Positions 7,752-10,916 of a stretch of 10,916 bases of DNA are shown one piece after another. Made by a program: the position numbers and the translations under genes. The stretch's first letter is position 1, and every line of letters begins with the position of its first letter. Source of the DNA: an uncultured Devosia sp. (GTDB lineage Bacteria; Pseudomonadota; Alphaproteobacteria; Rhizobiales; Devosiaceae); contig CAJYKO010000239.1 in the NCBI GenBank assembly GCA_913775215.1, positions 1 through 10,916 of the forward strand. The letters are read 5' to 3'. A model generated the notes under the pieces. It had not been told where the DNA came from. It made no database searches and saw nothing but the letters and a program-made list of their open reading frames with translations.

Positions 7752-7755
7752 ACCA
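7745..7755. promoter_or_regulatory. Candidate FadR-type GntR operator
   Basis: TTGTCAAACCA fits the palindromic consensus TNGTNNNACNA reported for FadR-subfamily GntR regulators at every fixed position. It covers the -35 hexamer of the candidate minus-strand promoter, so a bound repressor would block RNA polymerase. The only intact GntR regulator of the window is encoded at the end of that operon, making it the natural candidate. The consensus is short, so a chance match is possible. Confidence 0.45.
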
Positions 7756-7770
7756 AAATTTCGAATTTTG
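7754..7770. repeat. 17-base AT-rich inverted repeat in the divergent control region
   Basis: CAAAATTTCGAATTTTG consists of perfect 7-base arms (CAAAATT / AATTTTG) around a TCG centre. It abuts the FadR-like site and lies just upstream of the minus-strand -35 hexamer. It could be a regulator site or an AT-rich promoter-enhancing element. No regulator in the window is clearly matched to it. Confidence 0.5.
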
Positions 7771-7798
7771 CGCTTTCGGCCCATAGAAGCGCACTAAC

Positions 7799-7810
7799 CA
7801 ATTGAAATTG
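7799..7810. repeat. Short inverted repeat CAATT-GA-AATTG
   Basis: Perfect 5-base arms separated by 2 bases, in the middle of the divergent intergenic region, between the two candidate promoters. It has operator-like geometry, but it is short and AT-rich, so it carries little weight alone. Confidence 0.25.
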
Positions 7811-7866
7811 CTGTCTTTAATGTGGCATGAGACGTTAGATGGATATCGAAATCCAAAAACATGAAC

Positions 7867-7893
7867 TTGACAACATGTGTTTTGGCGTAAAGT
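7867..7893 (+). promoter_or_regulatory. Candidate promoter of the sialidase-like/pdxA2/dapA-like operon
   Basis: A perfect -35 hexamer TTGACA at 7867-7872 is followed after 15 bases by TAAAGT at 7888-7893 (four of six matches to TATAAT). Spacing is shorter than the ideal 17. The implied start near 7900 leaves a leader of only about 20 bases carrying the strong GGGAGAGG ribosome-binding site, which also supports the downstream start of the first gene. Confidence 0.35.
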
Positions 7894-7922
7894 TTGAGGC
7901 AACCAGAAAGAAAGGGAGAGGC

Positions 7923-9095
7923 ATGTCGCCGGACGAAATCGCGGCTCGGATGGATGGTCGTTTAACCGATATGGGTGGTGGGCGTTTCGAAGCCTTCCTG
8001 CCATCGCCTATGGTGCAGAACCACGCCGCCTTTATCGAACTGCTTGATGATGGCGCGCTTGCCTGCCTCTGGTTCGGCGGCACGCTCGAAGGCAAGTCCG
8101 ACATCTCCATTTACGGCACGACACTCGCGCCCGGCACCGATAGCTGGGGGCCGTCCGTTCGCCTCAGCCATGATCCCGATCGCTCGGAGCAGAACCCGGT
8201 TCTCTGGCGCAACGGCAGAGGTGAGTGGCAGCTTTTTCACACCGCTCAACCCTCAGGCAATCAGGATGAGTGCCTCCTCCGCGCCCGCCCGATTCTGATC
8301 AAAAGCGGCGCGCTCTCCGGCACCGAGCCGCGCGATCTCGACCTACCCCTCGGCAGCTTCATTCGCGGCCGCTTCGTGCGTCGCAATGACGGCGCCTGGA
8401 TGATGCCGGTCTTCCGCTGCATCTCGCGTCCCGGCCAGCGCTGGAACGGCAGCCACGATACCGCCGCCGTCGCCGTCAGCACGGACGAAGGCCTGACCTG
8501 GACAATGTCCGAAGTCCCCAGCTCGATCGGCTCGGTCCACATGACCATCGTGACGCTCGATGGCGATCACCTCGTCGCCTTCTATCGTCGCCGGCAGTCC
8601 GATTTCGTCCATCGTTCGGAAAGCCTTGATGGCGGCCGCACCTGGTCCGCTCCGGCCCCAACCGATGTGCCCAACAACAATTCGTCCATCAACGTCATTC
8701 GTCTGGCCGATGGTCGTCTTGCCATGGTCTGCAACCCGATCTCGGCAGTGACCTCTTCCGATCGCCGCGCTTCGCTTTATGATGAAATCGAAGAAGGCGA
8801 CGATCGTCCCGATGCTACCGGCGGCTGCGCCCCGATCTGGGGCGTGCCGCGGGCGCCCATGACCCTTTGCATATCGAGCGATAGCGGCCTCACCTGGCCC
8901 ATCCGCCGCGTCATCGACGTCAGCCCCGGCACATGCCTTTCCAACAACTCCGTCGATGGACGGAACAAGGAACTGTCCTACCCCTATCTGCTGGAAGGCA
9001 AGGACGGTGCATTGCACGTCGCCTACACCTATTTCCGGCGCGCGATCAAATATGTCCGTCTCCCCGCGGGATGGATCGACGGAGACAATTCGTGA
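7923..9095 (+). CDS. Sialidase-like BNR/Asp-box protein without signal peptide (predicted neuraminidase-like, COG4692/PF13088 type)
   Basis: A 390-residue protein predicted to be a beta-propeller. Three canonical Asp boxes (S-x-D-x-G-x-T-W) are visible: STDEGLTW (186-193), SLDGGRTW (234-241) and SSDSGLTW (318-325). Typical blocks of this subfamily are present: LWFGGTLEGKSDISIY (49-64), SEQNPVLW (88-95), GSFIRGR (144-150) and LSYPYLLEGKDGALHVAYTY near 351-370. There is no FRIP motif, so the true sialidase arginine triad is not evident. No signal peptide is seen, suggesting a cytoplasmic enzyme acting on imported material. The ATG at 7923 is chosen because AGGGAGAGG lies just before it; an upstream in-frame ATG at 7839 lacks a good site and would place the candidate promoter within the gene. 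Members are often labelled exo-alpha-sialidase, but function in this subgroup is largely untested. It overlaps pdxA2 by 4 bases. Confidence 0.85.
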   Translation: MSPDEIAARMDGRLTDMGGGRFEAFLPSPMVQNHAAFIELLDDGALACLWFGGTLEGKSDISIYGTTLAPGTDSWGPSVRLSHDPDRSEQNPVLWRNGRGEWQLFHTAQPSGNQDECLLRARPILIKSGALSGTEPRDLDLPLGSFIRGRFVRRNDGAWMMPVFRCISRPGQRWNGSHDTAAVAVSTDEGLTWTMSEVPSSIGSVHMTIVTLDGDHLVAFYRRRQSDFVHRSESLDGGRTWSAPAPTDVPNNNSSINVIRLADGRLAMVCNPISAVTSSDRRASLYDEIEEGDDRPDATGGCAPIWGVPRAPMTLCISSDSGLTWPIRRVIDVSPGTCLSNNSVDGRNKELSYPYLLEGKDGALHVAYTYFRRAIKYVRLPAGWIDGDNS

Positions 9096-10039
9096 GCGAC
9101 ATCATCGGCATTACCATGGGCGACCCGGCTGGCGTCGGCCCGGAGATTTCGGTCAAGGCGCTCGCCGAAATGAGCGCCGAAGATCGCGCTCGCACCCGCA
9201 TCTATGGCAATCGCGCCACGCTTGAAAAAGCCCGCGATGCCGTCGATGTTGCTCTCGATCTCGAGGGCCTCGTCGTCGATCTTCCCATCGAAGGTGGCCC
9301 GCTCCCCTGGGGCAAGCTCGATCCGCGCGGCGGCGACGCCGCTTTCCGCTTCATCGAAAAGGCGGTTCGCGACGCCGAAGCCAAGACGATCGGTTGCATC
9401 GTCACCGCCCCGATCAACAAGGAAGCGCTGAACCTTGCCGGCCACCACTATGATGGCCACACCGGCATGCTGGCCCACCTCACCGGCCAGAAGACGGCAT
9501 GGATGCTCCTCGGCTCCGAGCGCCTCAAAGTCATCCACGTTTCGACCCACGTGTCGCTCAAAACCGCCATCAACCGCGCGACGCCCGAGCGGATCCTTGC
9601 GACCATTCGCATGGGCAACGACCACCTCAAGCGCATCGGCTACGAAAATCCGCGCATCGCCGTCGCCGGCATCAATCCGCACTGTGGCGAAAACGGCCTC
9701 TTCGGCACCGAAGACGATCTGCAGGTCGTCCCCGCCGTAGCGCAGGCGAAGGCTGAGGGCATCAATGTCGTCGGCCCCATCTCGGCCGACACGGTCTATC
9801 ACCGCGCCTATACCGGCGCCTTCGATCTCGTCGTCGCCCAATATCACGATCAGGGCCATATCCCGATCAAGCTCGTCGCCTTCGATACCGCCGTCAATGT
9901 TTCGCTTGGTCTACCCATTGATCGCACCTCGGTCGACCATGGCACCGCCTTCGACATTGCCGGTACCGGCAAGGCCAACCATACCAATATGCAGTCCGCC
10001 ATCGCCTATGCGCGTCGGCTCGTTTCGGGGAAGAAGTGA
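9092..10039 (+). CDS. pdxA2: PdxA2-type 4-phospho-D-threonate (4-hydroxythreonine-4-phosphate) dehydrogenase family protein
   Basis: A 315-residue NAD-dependent, metal-dependent oxidative decarboxylase of the PdxA family. The start GTG at 9092 overlaps the previous stop (GTGA) and has GGAG seven bases upstream, giving the expected N-terminus (VSDIIGITMGDPAGVGPEIS). Family blocks in order: TAPINKEAL (105-113), GHTGMLAHLTG (122-132), STHVSLK with H153, GINPHCGE with H197, and YHDQGHIPIK with H252; the three histidines are the expected metal ligands. RTSVDHGTAFDIAGTGKAN closes the active-site region. Housekeeping PdxA makes vitamin B6; PdxA2 paralogues oxidise 4-phospho-D-threonate or 4-phospho-D-erythronate, which decarboxylates to dihydroxyacetone phosphate. 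Linkage to a DUF1537 kinase and an importer favours the PdxA2 role, but sequence alone does not exclude a related substrate. It is co-translated with the DapA-like gene (TGATG overlap). Confidence 0.9.
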   Translation: MSDIIGITMGDPAGVGPEISVKALAEMSAEDRARTRIYGNRATLEKARDAVDVALDLEGLVVDLPIEGGPLPWGKLDPRGGDAAFRFIEKAVRDAEAKTIGCIVTAPINKEALNLAGHHYDGHTGMLAHLTGQKTAWMLLGSERLKVIHVSTHVSLKTAINRATPERILATIRMGNDHLKRIGYENPRIAVAGINPHCGENGLFGTEDDLQVVPAVAQAKAEGINVVGPISADTVYHRAYTGAFDLVVAQYHDQGHIPIKLVAFDTAVNVSLGLPIDRTSVDHGTAFDIAGTGKANHTNMQSAIAYARRLVSGKK

Positions 10040-10916
10040 TGAATCCGGCTAAAAATCTCCCCGTTTCCGGTGTCTTCTGTGCTTCGGCCACGCCCGTCCT
10101 CGAAGATGGCACACCCGACCACGCAGCCTTCGCCGCCCACTGCAAGGCGCTGATCGAAGAGGGCTGCGACGGCATCGCGCTCCTCGGCACCACCGGCGAA
10201 GCGAACTCTTTCAGCATCAGCCAGCGCCAGGACCTGCTCGAAAAGGCCATCGCCGCCAGCATCGACCCAAAGCGCCTTCTCCCCGGCACCTCCCAGACCA
10301 ACGTCCCCGACAGCATCACGCTCGTAAAGCACGCCGTGGAAGCGGGCGTAAAAGCCTGCGTCGTCCTCCCGCCCTTCTATTACAAGGGCGTCAGCGACGA
10401 AGGTCTCTTCCGCTTCTATGCCGAACTCATCGAAGGCGTCGGCAGCAATGACTTGCGCGTCATTCTCTATCATATCCCGCCCATCGCCCAGATCGGCATT
10501 TCGCTCGACCTCACCGCGCGCCTCCGCGAAGCCTTCCCCGGCGTCATCGTCGGGGTCAAAGACTCTTCGGGTAAGATCGAAAGCATGGAAGCCTTCGCCA
10601 CAGCCTTCGAGAATTTCTCGGTCCTGGCCGGCGCCGACCCTTTTATGCTGCCCCTGCTCCGCTCGGGTGGGGCAGGCTGCATCACCTCGAGCTCCAATCT
10701 CATCGGCCAGCATCTGCGCATAGTCTTCGACAACTGGTTCGATCCCGCGCAGTCTGAAAAGGTCGACGCCGCCCAGGCCCGCATCAATGCCTGGCGCGAT
10801 CTCTCCAATGCCTATGTGCAGCTTCCAACCATCCAGGCCATGCTTGCCAAGCGCCGCAACCACGCCGGCTGGACTCGTGTCCGCCCCCCGCTCATCGAAC
10901 TGACCGGCGCCGAGCT
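10039..10916 (+). CDS. DapA/NanA-superfamily lyase (dihydrodipicolinate synthase-like), 3' end cut by window
   Basis: From the ATG at 10039 (one-base overlap with the pdxA2 stop, AAGAAG ribosome-binding site) 292 codons stay open to the window end. Family length is about 295-305, so only a few residues are missing. It is a class I aldolase-type TIM barrel: GTTGE at 50-54 binds the keto-acid carboxylate, Y144 in YHIPP is the catalytic tyrosine, and K174 in VGVKDSSG is the Schiff-base lysine. The arginine that follows the YNxP motif in true dihydrodipicolinate synthases (R138 in E. coli DapA) is replaced by isoleucine (I149), as expected for aldolases or dehydratases of the N-acetylneuraminate lyase and 2-keto-3-deoxy-sugar-acid type. 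Lysine biosynthesis is therefore unlikely. A retro-aldol or dehydration step on a keto sugar acid fits the context; the substrate is unknown. Confidence 0.9.
   Translation, partial: MNPAKNLPVSGVFCASATPVLEDGTPDHAAFAAHCKALIEEGCDGIALLGTTGEANSFSISQRQDLLEKAIAASIDPKRLLPGTSQTNVPDSITLVKHAVEAGVKACVVLPPFYYKGVSDEGLFRFYAELIEGVGSNDLRVILYHIPPIAQIGISLDLTARLREAFPGVIVGVKDSSGKIESMEAFATAFENFSVLAGADPFMLPLLRSGGAGCITSSSNLIGQHLRIVFDNWFDPAQSEKVDAAQARINAWRDLSNAYVQLPTIQAMLAKRRNHAGWTRVRPPLIELTGAE

Noticed and set aside
7839..7922. Longer N-terminus for the sialidase-like protein (start at 7839)
   Set aside because: No good ribosome-binding site precedes 7839, the added residues do not look like the family or a signal peptide, and the ATG at 7923 has an excellent site.
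9029..9859. A 276-codon open frame on the minus strand
   Set aside because: Antisense shadow of pdxA2. The plus strand shows all PdxA motifs and metal-binding histidines.
10006..10863. A 285-codon open frame on the minus strand
   Set aside because: Antisense to the DapA-like gene, whose catalytic motifs are intact. It has low-complexity Gly/Asp/Ala-rich composition and no recognisable domain.
10039..10916. Annotation as lysine-biosynthetic dihydrodipicolinate synthase (dapA)
   Set aside because: The DapA carboxylate-binding arginine is absent and the gene sits in a catabolic operon, so only superfamily membership is claimed.
1..10916. Mobile element, CRISPR array, tRNA or attachment site
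   Set aside because: No transposase, integrase, terminal inverted repeats, spaced direct repeats or tRNA cloverleaf was recognised on either strand.

Overview
The window reads as chromosomal (or large-replicon) DNA of a GC-rich alphaproteobacterium, most likely a member of the Hyphomicrobiales (Rhizobium/Mesorhizobium/Devosia-like). This is inference from the GC-rich third codon positions, the Dpp/Opp-type importer, the FCD-type GntR regulator and the short coupled overlaps between genes. No rRNA, tRNA, CRISPR array, insertion sequence or phage gene was seen.

Layout. (i) Positions 1-860 look like a decayed border. At the left edge is the 5' end of a possible small hydrophobic protein on the minus strand. 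At about 271-760 lie the remains of a LysR-type regulator broken by frameshifts and an internal deletion. (ii) Positions 861-7624, all on the minus strand, form one tightly packed operon. In transcription order it encodes a periplasmic solute-binding protein, two Dpp/Opp-type permeases, a fused double-ATPase subunit, a four-carbon acid sugar kinase (DUF1537 family) and an FCD-type GntR repressor. (iii) Positions 7625-7922 are an AT-richer divergent control region with candidate promoters and operator-like palindromes. (iv) Positions 7923-10916, on the plus strand, form a second operon. It encodes a cytoplasmic BNR/Asp-box sialidase-like protein, a PdxA2-type dehydrogenase and a DapA-superfamily lyase that runs off the right end, probably only about ten residues short.

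Taken together this is a self-contained catabolic locus: importer, regulator and four enzymes. The kinase plus PdxA2 pair is known from D-threonate/D-erythronate-type catabolism (phosphorylation, then oxidation and decarboxylation to dihydroxyacetone phosphate). Adding a BNR-fold enzyme with no export signal and a DapA-like aldolase/dehydratase suggests that a larger acid-sugar-containing compound is imported and trimmed inside the cell before it reaches the kinase/PdxA2 step. The substrate cannot be read from the sequence. This combination is the most interesting thing in the window.
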